In this document: piece after piece, positions 6,944 through 14,085 of the stretch
Layout: each line of letters opens with the position of its first letter
Numbering within the stretch: position 1 is the stretch's first letter
Assembly: GCA_007127385.1 (NCBI GenBank)
Contig: SKZM01000103.1
Span: forward strand, 1 to 16,581
DNA from: Methanosalsum sp.
GTDB lineage: Archaea; Halobacteriota; Methanosarcinia; Methanosarcinales; Methanosarcinaceae
DNA: 16,581 nt
Direction of reading: 5' to 3'
Notes under the pieces: model-generated
Databases searched by the model: none
Told to the model about the DNA's origin: nothing
Seen by the model: only the letters and a program-made list of their open reading frames with translations
Program-made: the position numbers and the translations under genes

Positions 6944-7684
6944 TTAAGGGTTTTGTTTTATGGCCTCCAGTGCTTCCTGAAAAGTAAATTTTCCAGTATA
7001 TAGTGCACTGCCGACAACCACACCTGATGCACCTATCTTGCTGAGGGAAATTATATCTTCAACTGTGGTAACTCCTCCTGAAGCAATTACCGGGATATTT
7101 ACAGACCTTACAAGTTCAGCTGTTGGGCGAACATCTATTCCTTTCATAAGGCCTTCACTATCAATATTTGTAAACAGCAAACTTCCGGCACCAAGTGACT
7201 CAAACCTGACTCCAAGTTCCACCGGAGTATATTCAGATTGTTTCTTCCACCCTTCAATGGAAACTTTCCCGTCCTTTGCATCAAGGGCAATCATCACACG
7301 TTCTCCACCATACTCTTCTGCAAGTCTCTTTACAAGCCGGGGATCATTGAGAGCGGCCGTGCTCAGAATAATTCTATCAGTTCCAAGGTCCAGCAGTTTT
7401 CCGGCATCTTCGAATGACCTAATACCACCTCCAACCTGAACACCGACACCTGCAGGATGTAGATCATGAACTATCTTCTCTATGATCGGTGCATTCTTTC
7501 TCACACCTTCGATTGCTCCATCAAGATCTATCAGGTGAAGTGTGGTCGCACCCTGTTCAACCCATCCTGATGCAACCTCACCAGGATCATCAAGAGAGAT
7601 CATTTCACTTCCAGGAACTCCCTGAACCAGCTGAACACATTTTCCATTTCTCATATCTACTGCAGGAATTACCTCAAAGACCAT
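6944..7684 (-). CDS. hisA: Phosphoribosylformimino-AICAR-phosphate isomerase HisA
   Basis: HisA performs the Amadori rearrangement of ProFAR to PRFAR, step four of histidine synthesis. The 246-residue protein is a complete beta/alpha barrel. Catalytic aspartates fit D10 ([18 protein letters not shown]) and D135 (IALDAKDG), with T172 in [14 protein letters not shown]. The phosphate-binding loops are VGGGIRS (84-90) and the [16 protein letters not shown] pair near 201-228. It matches HisA rather than HisF by its D-x-R-N-G-K-x-V-Q-L start. The Shine-Dalgarno GGTGAG (7688-7693) overlaps the last bases of hisG's neighbourhood, 9 bp behind the hisG stop, so the two are co-transcribed. Confidence 0.97.
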   Translation of the reverse strand: MVFEVIPAVDMRNGKCVQLVQGVPGSEMISLDDPGEVASGWVEQGATTLHLIDLDGAIEGVRKNAPIIEKIVHDLHPAGVGVQVGGGIRSFEDAGKLLDLGTDRIILSTAALNDPRLVKRLAEEYGGERVMIALDAKDGKVSIEGWKKQSEYTPVELGVRFESLGAGSLLFTNIDSEGLMKGIDVRPTAELVRSVNIPVIASGGVTTVEDIISLSKIGASGVVVGSALYTGKFTFQEALEAIKQNP

Positions 7685-7693
7685 ATTCTCACC

Positions 7694-8548
7694 TCAGGGC
7701 ATCATCCTTTCAATTGGAACCACAAGAATATCAGTTGCACCCACTTCCTTCAGGCTGTTGACAGTTGCAAAGATTGAATCCGAACTGATAACTGCATGTA
7801 CTGCAAGAATGGTTTCATCGGACTCAACCTTCATTACTGTAGGCCCTGCAAGTCCAGGCAGGACATCTTTCACCTTTTTGAGTGAATCAGCCGGCACATT
7901 CATCATCAGATACCTCTTACCCTTGGCACGAAGAACACTTTCAAGTGCAGTTTTTATGTGATAGATCTTATCTTTGTTTATCAGGCTTTCATGATTGGAG
8001 ATCAGATATACCGATGAAGAAAAAACAGTATCTATGGCCTTGAGATGGTTCATTATAAGTGTTGTGCCTGAACTGGAAATATCAACAATTGCATCAGCTA
8101 TACCTACATGGGGCGTGATTTCACAGGCACCGCTCACATTGATAATATCAACCCTGATACCTTTCTTTTCAAAATATTTCCGGGTTATCTCTGGAAATTC
8201 GGTCGCAACCCTCATGCCTTCAAGATCATATGCAGATGCTACATCTGTATCCTCGGGAACTGCCAGTACAAGGTCGGCATGTCCGAAATTAAGATCAAGC
8301 ATGAGCTCAACCGATGCACCGGTCTCTGATATCAGGTCAAGACCTGTAATACCCACGTCTGCTGCACCGTCCTGAACATATTCCGGGATATCTGCAGCTC
8401 TGGCAAAGAGAACAGATATTTCAGGATCACTGGTTCTGGCAAACAGTTTTCTGGTCCCGCCCTCCAGAACGGGAAGTCCTGCCTCTCTGAAAAGTGCTAA
8501 CGCCGGATCATGGAGCCTTCCTTTATTTGGAATTGCAATACGTATCAT
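7694..8548 (-). CDS. hisG: ATP phosphoribosyltransferase HisG, long form
   Basis: HisG joins ATP and PRPP, the first and committed step of histidine synthesis. At 284 residues it is the long, self-sufficient form that does not need HisZ. The two catalytic lobes include IAIPNKGRL (4-12), DVGITGLDLI (64-73), and the PRPP-binding loop AIVDISSSGTTL (153-164). From about residue 210 (KGKRYLMMNVPA) to the end is the C-terminal ACT-like regulatory domain, which in this form binds histidine and gives feedback inhibition. It is the first gene of the minus-strand hisG-hisA-hisB unit. A GAGG ribosome binding site lies about 10 bases before the ATG (8559-8562). Confidence 0.96.
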   Translation of the reverse strand: MIRIAIPNKGRLHDPALALFREAGLPVLEGGTRKLFARTSDPEISVLFARAADIPEYVQDGAADVGITGLDLISETGASVELMLDLNFGHADLVLAVPEDTDVASAYDLEGMRVATEFPEITRKYFEKKGIRVDIINVSGACEITPHVGIADAIVDISSSGTTLIMNHLKAIDTVFSSSVYLISNHESLINKDKIYHIKTALESVLRAKGKRYLMMNVPADSLKKVKDVLPGLAGPTVMKVESDETILAVHAVISSDSIFATVNSLKEVGATDILVVPIERMMP

Positions 8549-8599
8549 CTATAATATTCCTCTTAAAAAATTAAATTTCTGTGGACATTCTTCTAACAG

Positions 8600-8609
8600 T
8601 ATATTTATT
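8600..8609 (-). promoter_or_regulatory. Candidate TATA box of the his genes
   Basis: AATAAATATA on the minus strand would start transcription near base 8575-8580, about 30 bases before the hisG ATG. That leader would contain the GAGG ribosome binding site. The divergent gap is AT-rich throughout, so the exact element is uncertain. Confidence 0.35.
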
Positions 8610-8716
8610 ACATATAGATTTCACCATTGATAAATTAATAGAGCCGAGTTTAGTTCTGATGTCATTTGCAAATTAAGGAAATAATTGAAATGTTTATCAC
8701 AGTGAATAACAACTGT

Positions 8717-8730
8717 TTTATATAAATATA
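8717..8730 (+). promoter_or_regulatory. TATA box region of mat
   Basis: TTTATATAAATATA lies in the 262-bp gap between hisG and mat. Transcription from it would begin near 8746-8750, giving a leader of about 60 bases. The leader holds a 6-bp hairpin (8775-8790) directly ahead of the GAAGGT ribosome binding site at 8798-8803. The octamer GCAAATTA occurs twice in the gap (8668-8675 and 8748-8755). No known SAM-sensing RNA motif is recognisable. Confidence 0.5.
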
Positions 8731-8810
8731 AATCTACAAATATATCCGCAAATTATCAGATTTCATTTAAACATCTAGCTTATGAGTTAGCAAAAAAGAA
8801 GGTATGGATA

Positions 8811-10004
8811 ATGAGAAATATCAAAGTTGAACAGCTCATACAGACTCCTGTTGAAGATCAGAAAGTGGAAATTGTTGAGAGAAAGGGAGTAGGGCATCCA
8901 GACAGCATTGCTGACGGACTGGCAGAAGCTGTCAGCCGTGCATTGTGCAGAGAGTACATCAAAAAGTGCGGCACTGTACTCCATCACAATACCGATGAAA
9001 CACAGATAGTTGCAGGAAAATCTCATCCTGAATATGGTGGTGGCGAGACCATCAAGCCCATATACACACTCCTTGTGGGAAGAGCCACCACAGAATTTAA
9101 CGGGGAAGAATTTGCATCAGATTCTATCGCTATTGAAGCTGCCCACCAGTATATAAGAGAAAACTTTGCAAATATCAATCTTGAAAGGGATATGATCATA
9201 GACTGCAGATTTGGTACAGGTTCATCTGATCTAAGGGATGTTTTCAGCCGCAATAAAATGCCTGTTGCAAATGATACATCGTTTGGTATCGGACATGCGC
9301 CATTCTCAGAACTTGAAAGTATTGTGTACAATACGGAAAGAATGCTCAATACCGACCTTAAGAAAAGAATACCAGGTATTGGAGAAGATATCAAGGTCAT
9401 GGGCCTGCGTGAGCTGGATGATATATCACTGACCATCGGGTGTGCAACAATCGGAAGGTATGTTGATGACCTGGATCACTATATAAACATTAAAGAAGAA
9501 GTTGAAGATTACGTGGCAGGCCTTGCAGCAGAGCATACTGACAGGAACGTAAATGTATATGTGAACGCTGCTGATGAAATCGAAAAAGAATCGGTGTTCC
9601 TCACAGTTACCGGCACATCTGCTGAGATGGGAGATGACGGATCTGTTGGAAGGGGCAACCGCAGCAATGGACTCATCACACCAGGCAGGCCCATGAGCAT
9701 GGAAGCCACCAGTGGAAAGAATCCAATAAATCATATAGGCAAGATATACAATCTACTGGCAACTCAGATAGCACAGGAAATCTCCAAAACAATACCAGAA
9801 GTGGATGAAGCCTATGTCAGGCTGCTCTCCCAGATCGGAAAACCCATAGATCAGCCGTTTATTGCAAGTATTCAAATAATCCCTGAAGAAGGAGCCAGCC
9901 TTGAGAGCATACTTTCAGACGCAGAAGGTATAACTGATGACTGGCTTGTCAACGCAGACAGAGTAATAGAAATGCTGATCAACGGCAGAATCAACACCTT
10001 CTAA
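8811..10004 (+). CDS. mat: Archaeal-type S-adenosylmethionine synthetase
   Basis: The enzyme makes S-adenosylmethionine from methionine and ATP, in the cytosol; the product feeds the radical SAM protein and the tRNA methylase in this window, among many others. The 397-residue protein matches the distinct archaeal family (AdoMet_Synthase, PF01941) rather than bacterial MetK. Visible motifs: [14 protein letters not shown] at 26-39, [12 protein letters not shown] near 58-70, FGTGSSDL near 135, and the family hallmark around residue 282 ([17 protein letters not shown], followed by [13 protein letters not shown]). The ATG at 8811 has GAAGGT at 8798-8803; an out-of-frame ATG at 8804 is ignored. A single-gene transcript is likely: it has its own promoter and a hairpin straight after its stop. 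Confidence 0.97.
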   Translation: MRNIKVEQLIQTPVEDQKVEIVERKGVGHPDSIADGLAEAVSRALCREYIKKCGTVLHHNTDETQIVAGKSHPEYGGGETIKPIYTLLVGRATTEFNGEEFASDSIAIEAAHQYIRENFANINLERDMIIDCRFGTGSSDLRDVFSRNKMPVANDTSFGIGHAPFSELESIVYNTERMLNTDLKKRIPGIGEDIKVMGLRELDDISLTIGCATIGRYVDDLDHYINIKEEVEDYVAGLAAEHTDRNVNVYVNAADEIEKESVFLTVTGTSAEMGDDGSVGRGNRSNGLITPGRPMSMEATSGKNPINHIGKIYNLLATQIAQEISKTIPEVDEAYVRLLSQIGKPIDQPFIASIQIIPEEGASLESILSDAEGITDDWLVNADRVIEMLINGRINTF

Positions 10005-10022
10005 GCATTCATCACTGAATGC
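10005..10022 (+). terminator. Hairpin directly after the mat stop codon
   Basis: GCATTCA (10005-10011) and TGAATGC (10016-10022) form a perfect 7-bp stem with a 4-base loop, starting at the base after the TAA. There is no T-run behind it, so it may serve as a 3'-end stabiliser rather than a classical terminator. Confidence 0.45.
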
Positions 10023-10150
10023 AGATAACCGGTATCGTTCTGATATGTACTGTGTAACTTACTCGGCGAAAAGGATAAGTATTATAGTGCATATCTGAGT
10101 GATGCATCAATTAGCATAGGTGAAAAATTGGATACAGTGTTATACGCTGT

Positions 10151-10260
10151 CCCGCCTTAACTCAGTGGTAGAGTGCGCGGCTGTAGTATGGTTTCTGCGA
10201 CCTGGTCGCACATACCGCGCAGGCACCGCGATGTCCCCGGTTCGAGTCTGGGAGGCGGGA
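10151..10260 (+). tRNA. tRNA-Tyr (GTA) with a 38-nt intron
   Basis: Acceptor stem CCCGCCT (10151-10157) pairs with AGGCGGG (10253-10259), followed by A73; the C1-G72 pair is the archaeal tyrosine identity element. The D arm is ACTC/GAGT around AGTGGTA. The anticodon stem is CGCGG (10176-10180) with CCGCG (10226-10230). After splicing, the anticodon loop reads CTGTAGA with anticodon GTA. The variable loop is ATGTC and the T arm CCCGG-TTCGAGT-CTGGG is complete. The intron lies after position 37 (10187-10224). CCA is not encoded. A TATA-like element sits near 10078-10087 and a T5 run at 10265-10269 follows the gene. Confidence 0.95.
10187..10224 (+). other. tRNA-Tyr intron with bulge-helix-bulge splice sites
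   Basis: The intron sits between G37 and A38. A central 4-bp helix forms from exon CTGT (10181-10184) and intron GCAG (10219-10222). It is flanked by 3-base bulges AG|T (10185-10187) and GC|A (10223-10225), each cut after its second base as the archaeal splicing endonuclease requires. The intron's own helix begins weakly (an A-C mismatch and a G-T pair, then GGT/ACC) and ends in a stable hairpin TGCGAC/GTCGCA (10196-10210). Confidence 0.85.
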
Positions 10261-10281
10261 TCAATTTTTACCTGCAAAAGC

Positions 10282-10289
10282 TTTAAATA
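10282..10289 (+). promoter_or_regulatory. TATA box of tRNA-Asp
   Basis: TTTAAATA precedes the tRNA-Asp gene by about 35-40 bases and predicts a start near 10312, leaving a leader of roughly 10 bases. It shows that the two tRNA genes are transcribed separately. Confidence 0.5.
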
Positions 10290-10323
10290 TAGAAAGTTCT
10301 ATTAGAGTGTGCTCACATCAAAT

Positions 10324-10396
10324 GTTCGGATAGTGTAGTGGCCTATCATGGAGCCCTGTCGAGGCTCCGACTCGGGTTCAAATCCCGGTCCGAACG
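10324..10396 (+). tRNA. tRNA-Asp (GTC)
   Basis: Acceptor stem GTTCGGA (10324-10330) pairs with TCCGAAC (10389-10395), followed by G73, the aspartate discriminator. The anticodon stem GAGCC/GGCTC encloses the loop CTGTCGA with anticodon GTC. The T arm contains GGTTCAAATCC. There is no intron and CCA is not encoded. Confidence 0.95.
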
Positions 10397-10410
10397 TAAT
10401 ATCAGCAATT

Positions 10411-10446
10411 CATTTCATTGATACCTCCTCAAAATAGGAGGTATCA
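10411..10446 (+). other. Strong hairpin that buries a Shine-Dalgarno sequence
   Basis: TGATACCTCCT (10419-10429) pairs perfectly with AGGAGGTATCA (10436-10446) around a 6-base loop. A further CATTTC (10411-10416) pairs with GAAATG (10447-10452) after a 2-base bulge, giving about 17 base pairs. It starts 15 bp after tRNA-Asp. The right arm holds a full AGGAGGT, 7 bases before ATGATG at 10450, which opens an 18-codon frame ending at 10506. It may be a terminator (T5 run near 10466-10470), or a leader whose folding hides the ribosome site. Confidence 0.6.
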
Positions 10447-10449
10447 GAA

Positions 10450-10506
10450 ATGATGAACATAATCTTTTTCTGCAATCAGGATTTTCAGAGACAATTCGAT
10501 CATTAA
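10450..10506 (+). CDS. Possible 18-codon leader-type small ORF
   Basis: ATG ATG AAC opens a frame of 18 codons (MMNIIFFCNQDFQRQFDH) ending in TAA at 10504-10506. The only support is the perfect AGGAGGT 7 bases upstream, itself locked in the hairpin. The peptide is not recognisable and no downstream gene lies within 600 bp, so a classical attenuator role is not supported. It is listed only because an ideal ribosome site is rare in this window. Confidence 0.15.
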   Translation: MMNIIFFCNQDFQRQFDH

Positions 10507-10777
10507 TTGATCCTGCATGTATTTAGTTCTTCAAATGCCTCTGTATCAGCAAAAATATTATTGTATCATGAATACATGTGCCGGCAGAAAACGCCATTGA
10601 CAAAAAGATAAATACAGGTCTAAATTCAGATCTGGTCCAATCTGATACGATTCATTCAGTAATACGATTCTGACTCATTTACCTGGATCCATTTTATTAC
10701 CTGCTGCGAAAAATTAGCAGATGAGATAATCAGGATAACAATAAATCACTACATGATCTGAGAATTAAAAGTGATAG
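10507..10777. other. Non-coding stretch, short repeats only
   Basis: No protein frame with a plausible start and length is seen on either strand. It holds a direct repeat ATACGATTC at 10645-10653 and 10662-10670, an inverted pair CATGTATT (10516-10523) and AATACATG (10571-10578), and a small stem CTGCT/AGCAG (10701-10705, 10716-10720). None of these amounts to a known element. Confidence 0.5.
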
Positions 10778-10975
10778 TGGTGGCAGATACCTCATACAGC
10801 TTAACCCCCGTATTCCCCAGTACACTCCTTAAGCTGTACTACTGATGGATCAGATTCACCAGTTGCTAAAAACCTTCCAGGGTTTTCTGGATTTTACTCC
10901 CATAACATCTGTGAACCTGATTTCTGCCACCATGTTGCACACACCTATGTCCCGTAGGACATGTTCTGTGTGAAC
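10778..10975. ncRNA. Possible structured RNA of about 155-200 nt, strand unknown
   Basis: TGGTGGCAGA (10778-10787) pairs perfectly with TCTGCCACCA (10923-10932) and would close a 155-nt domain. Inside it TACAGCTTAA (10795-10804) pairs with TTAAGCTGTA (10829-10838), a perfect 10-bp stem, and AAAACC/GGTTTT or the rival TCCAG/CTGGA forms near 10870-10891. Immediately after the domain, GTT-G-CACACA (10934-10943) pairs with TGTGTGAAC (10967-10975) and encloses ATGTCC-CGTA-GGACAT (10947-10962). So many long helices in 200 bp suggest a folded RNA. I do not recognise it as RNase P, SRP or a known sRNA class. The outer inverted repeat could instead mark a small non-autonomous mobile element; no target duplication is evident. 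Confidence 0.35.
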
Positions 10976-11041
10976 AGAATGAACTACACAATGATGGTAT
11001 AAATAATTATTGAAACTATGTTCCTAAAAACACAACCAACC

Positions 11042-11067
11042 GGCTTTATTATTTGATAATGTAAGCC
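11042..11067. other. Inverted repeat upstream of the Xaa-Pro peptidase gene
   Basis: GGCTT (11042-11046) pairs with AAGCC (11063-11067), and inside it ATTAT pairs with ATAAT around a TTG loop. It lies about 100 bp before the peptidase start and about 70 bp after the structured region. It could end a transcript from either side. Confidence 0.3.
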
Positions 11068-11131
11068 ATCGTGTTCAGTCAAACCGAATCTGTCTGTTTT
11101 GTAGTAAAAGTTCCAGAGACCATAAACTGTG

Positions 11132-11140
11132 TATAACTTA
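11132..11140 (+). promoter_or_regulatory. Candidate TATA box of the Xaa-Pro peptidase gene
   Basis: TATAACTTA is centred about 30 bp before the ATG at 11168, predicting a leader of only a few bases. No Shine-Dalgarno sequence is seen before that ATG, in agreement. Confidence 0.4.
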
Positions 11141-11167
11141 TGTACTATTAATTCATAATTTGACCCT

Positions 11168-12343
11168 ATGAGCAAACCGGTCAATGACAAAGATATTACA
11201 GAATCCCTGGATGCAAATAACACAGATGTATTCCTGATGGTCTCAGATTCACACAATGCTGATATGTACTATGTGTCACAGTTTTCTGCTTCTGATCCCT
11301 TCACATACCTCCAGACAAAGGACGGAGATGAGGTCCTATTCCTCTCTGAAATGGAAAGAGGACGGGCAGAGATTGAATCAAGGGTCTCTGATGTACGTAC
11401 AACTTCAGAATATGGCTACAGAACAAAAGTTAAAGAAAAACCAGATGCCTTCATTGCTTACTGTGACTGTCTGGCAGATATGCTTCAGGACCTTGGAGTA
11501 AGAAGAATATCTGCTCCCAGAAACTTTCCCCTCTACATAGCCCAGTACCTCAAAGAGGTAGGATTCTCGGTTCAGCCAGTAAAGAGTCCTTACAGGGATA
11601 TGAGGGCTGTCAAAAATGCAGATGAGATCGAAAAGATCAGAAATGTTCAGAAAGCAGGCGAAGAAGGCATGAAATGTGCTGTTGATCTTATCAAAGCTTC
11701 AGAGGAAATAGACGGCATCTTATATTATGAAGGATCTGAGCTCACATCAGATCGTGTCAGGGCTGCCATTGAGCACAGACTTCTGGATTCCGGATGTCAC
11801 ACAATGGGAACCATAGTATCCTGTGGAAAGCATTCAGCCATTCCCCATCACATGGGCGAAGGTGCACTGCTTGCAGGACAGCCTATTGTAATTGACATAT
11901 TCCCTCAAAGCAAGAAAACGATGTACTATGCAGATATGTGCAGAACAGTGCTTAAAGGAGAGCCATCAGGAGGTCTTACAGAAATGTATGATGCAGTCAT
12001 TGCTGCACAGCAGGCAGCACTTGAAATGATCAGACCGGGGGTCCTGTGCAGGGATATACACTCAAGAGTATGTGAAATATTTGAAGAGAGAGGATTTGAT
12101 ACATACCTTAGCGGTTCAAAATCCGGATTCATACACTCAACAGGCCATGGAGTTGGCCTGGATGTCCATGAATGGCCAATGGTTGGCGATGGTGAAGGGA
12201 AATTAGAGGAAGGTAATGTAATTACTATTGAGCCGGGCCTGTATTATCCCCATACAGGAGGGGTTAGGATTGAAGACATTGTAGTTGTGACAGCTAAAGG
12301 GTATGAGAATCTGACAGACTTTGAAAAGAGATTAGTATTATAA
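11168..12343 (+). CDS. pepQ: Xaa-Pro peptidase, M24 family
   Basis: This 391-residue protein has the two-domain form of Xaa-Pro aminopeptidases and prolidases: an N-terminal creatinase-like domain (about 1-150) and a C-terminal pita-bread metallopeptidase. All five metal ligands of family M24 are visible: D243 (IDIFPQ), D256 (YYADMCRT), H327 (STGHGVGLDVHE), E355 (TIEPGLYYP) and E369 (VRIEDIVVV). The enzyme would cleave peptides next to proline in the cytosol; whether it prefers dipeptides (prolidase) or longer peptides cannot be told from sequence, so the symbol is tentative. The ATG at 11168 has no ribosome site but a TATA-like element about 30 bp upstream, suggesting a near-leaderless mRNA. 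It is followed after 51 bp by map, another M24 enzyme. Confidence 0.92.
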   Translation: MSKPVNDKDITESLDANNTDVFLMVSDSHNADMYYVSQFSASDPFTYLQTKDGDEVLFLSEMERGRAEIESRVSDVRTTSEYGYRTKVKEKPDAFIAYCDCLADMLQDLGVRRISAPRNFPLYIAQYLKEVGFSVQPVKSPYRDMRAVKNADEIEKIRNVQKAGEEGMKCAVDLIKASEEIDGILYYEGSELTSDRVRAAIEHRLLDSGCHTMGTIVSCGKHSAIPHHMGEGALLAGQPIVIDIFPQSKKTMYYADMCRTVLKGEPSGGLTEMYDAVIAAQQAALEMIRPGVLCRDIHSRVCEIFEERGFDTYLSGSKSGFIHSTGHGVGLDVHEWPMVGDGEGKLEEGNVITIEPGLYYPHTGGVRIEDIVVVTAKGYENLTDFEKRLVL

Positions 12344-12394
12344 CAGTAGTCATGCTAAAAATATTCTATAATCAGACTAAATAAGAGGGAAATA

Positions 12395-13285
12395 ATGTCA
12401 GATAAACTTCAGGAAATTGAGGAAATCTTTGAGAAATATCTTGAAGCAGGAAAGATACTCTCAAAAGTGAGAAGTCAGGCAGTTGACAGGGTAAAAGTCG
12501 GGGGGAACGTTCTGGAAATCGCAGAATTTGTTGAACAGAAAACTATTGAACTGGGAGCAAAACCTGCATTTCCCTGCAATATATCAGCAAATGATGAAGC
12601 AGCACACGCCACTCCCCGCAAAGATGATGAGTCGGTATTTGGAAAGGACATGATCAAGCTTGATATGGGAGTACATATTGACGGATACATTGCAGATTCT
12701 GCTGTAACTGTTGATTTCACAGGCAACAGTGATCTGGTAAAGGCCTCTAAAGATGCCCTGTATGCTGGAATCGACTGTATCAAGGATGGAATTAACACAG
12801 CAGAGATAGCAGGTGCTATCGAGGATGCTATTACTGCTTATGGTCTAAAGCCTGTAGCAAACCTTACCGGTCACGGGCTTGCACCCTATATAACCCATGC
12901 ACCGCCAAGTATACCAAATCGCCGCATCAATCAGGGGATAACACTCCATTCAGGCGATGTTATTGCAATTGAGCCATTTGCCACTGACGGTGCAGGTCGG
13001 GTTGCAGATGGTTCATGGTCTGAGATATATAGCATGATTGAAAAAAAGCCAGTACGCCTTCCGGCTGCAAGAAAGATCTTAAAGGAGATCGAATCCTACA
13101 GGACCCTCCCCTTTGCCCGGAGATGGCTTAAATCCGATCGTCTTGAATTTGCACTCACACAGCTGACGAGAAACAATATAATAAGATCATATCCTGTACT
13201 AAAGGAAATTGAGGGCGGTCTTGTATCACAGGCAGAACATACAGTGATTGTGACTGATGACGGATGTGAAATCATAACCAAATGA
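12395..13285 (+). CDS. map: Methionine aminopeptidase, type II
   Basis: It removes the initiator methionine from new proteins in the cytosol. The 296-residue length and the inserted helical subdomain between H160 and the final glutamate (about 215-265) are typical of archaeal type II enzymes. The five metal ligands are D90 (IKLDMGVHIDG), D101 (YIADSAVTVD), H160 (NLTGHGLAPY), E193 (VIAIEPFAT) and E281 (SQAEHTVIV), and the type II histidine partner appears in PYITHAPPSIPN. The start ATG at 12395 has GAGGG (12385-12389) five bases upstream. It lies between pepQ and a secreted protein gene, all on the plus strand; co-transcription with pepQ is plausible, though an AT-rich TATA-like stretch (12355-12371) could give it its own promoter. 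Confidence 0.96.
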   Translation: MSDKLQEIEEIFEKYLEAGKILSKVRSQAVDRVKVGGNVLEIAEFVEQKTIELGAKPAFPCNISANDEAAHATPRKDDESVFGKDMIKLDMGVHIDGYIADSAVTVDFTGNSDLVKASKDALYAGIDCIKDGINTAEIAGAIEDAITAYGLKPVANLTGHGLAPYITHAPPSIPNRRINQGITLHSGDVIAIEPFATDGAGRVADGSWSEIYSMIEKKPVRLPAARKILKEIESYRTLPFARRWLKSDRLEFALTQLTRNNIIRSYPVLKEIEGGLVSQAEHTVIVTDDGCEIITK

Positions 13286-13317
13286 GTTCTAAGCGGACTG
13301 TCTGATTTCAGAAAAAC

Positions 13318-14061
13318 ATGAAAAATACAACTACTATAATATTAAAATTACTGTGCCTTATAGTTCTGCTATTTACAGTACCTATTTCCACCACAACGGC
13401 AGATGATGCATTCACTCTGGAAAGTAGAATAGATATTGAAAATAAGAGTCTTAACTGGAAATATATTGAAGTGTATGAAAAAGACAGATCATACCTTATA
13501 AAACAATACATAGATGCAAATATTGGGAACAGAGATGGTTTTGTAAGTGCGTGGGAACTGCATAAAGCAGATAAGGTAATGCGTCAGAGACTTCATGATA
13601 ATATCATGCAGGATATGAATGTACAGATCAATGGATCATATGATGGCATATATCCTGTAAATGTGGATACAGAACTCTCCCACGAACTCATAGGAAGAAT
13701 TAACCGGCCATCAACTGTAAGGAACTTATATATTGTTGAATATGAATTCAGGGAATTTTTCTACGAAATGGGTAGTGAAATTAGTTTTTCAGGTATGCCG
13801 GGTACACAGGTCAGCATAACCATGCCTGAAACTGTTGAAGTGACAACAGTCAGTGGAATGGAGAATAAAACCAGCACCAAAATAAATAAAATCACATATA
13901 TTACAGGTGAATTTGGATATCAGGGTCCAATAACAGTGCATTATAACCATACCCATATGAATTCAGAGGATAGTTCAGACACTTCTGAAGACAATATAAA
14001 GATTCAAAAACCGATAGATATTATGAATGAGTTTTTAAAAATATATGTACTGTCTCTGTGA
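13318..14061 (+). CDS. Secreted protein of unknown function with an EF-hand-like loop
   Basis: The 247-residue product begins with a signal peptide: KN near the start, a hydrophobic core at about 7-22 (IILKLLCLIVLLFTV), and a likely cleavage after A28 (TTTA-DD). Residues 66-80 (DANIGNRDGFVSAWE) look like a calcium-binding EF-hand loop, D-x-N-x-D-G-x-V-x-x-x-E, carrying a 3-residue insertion, followed by a helix (HKADKVMRQRLHDNIMQ). The rest is beta-rich and unrecognised, with several potential N-glycosylation sequons (for example NKT, NHT) and an acidic serine-rich stretch near 220. No C-terminal membrane anchor or sorting signal is visible. The start ATG lies 32 bp after map without a ribosome site. 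The family is not known to me; an extracellular calcium-binding role is inference. Confidence 0.7.
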   Translation: MKNTTTIILKLLCLIVLLFTVPISTTTADDAFTLESRIDIENKSLNWKYIEVYEKDRSYLIKQYIDANIGNRDGFVSAWELHKADKVMRQRLHDNIMQDMNVQINGSYDGIYPVNVDTELSHELIGRINRPSTVRNLYIVEYEFREFFYEMGSEISFSGMPGTQVSITMPETVEVTTVSGMENKTSTKINKITYITGEFGYQGPITVHYNHTHMNSEDSSDTSEDNIKIQKPIDIMNEFLKIYVLSL

Positions 14062-14085
14062 ACAGGCAATAAGGAAGAGATAAGA

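Noticed and set aside
8748..8810. SAM-sensing riboswitch in the mat leader
   Set aside because: Only one short hairpin (8775-8790) is present, none of the known SAM riboswitch cores is visible, and the leader is too short and AT-rich.
10120..10305. A 61-codon plus-strand frame over the tRNA-Tyr gene
   Set aside because: It exists only because the tRNA and its intron lack stops in that frame; the composition is that of a tRNA and it has no family features.
10778..10932. Small inverted-repeat transposable element
   Set aside because: Terminal inverted repeats are present, but no target-site duplication or transposase remnant is clear, and the internal helices fit a folded RNA better. Kept only as an alternative.
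10397..11167. RNase P RNA or signal recognition particle RNA in the long gap
   Set aside because: The length and the conserved core sequences of either RNA are not found.
10984..11256. A 90-codon minus-strand frame before and into the Xaa-Pro peptidase gene
   Set aside because: It is antisense to the well-supported peptidase start for about 90 bp, has no recognisable domain, and shares the AT-rich gap.
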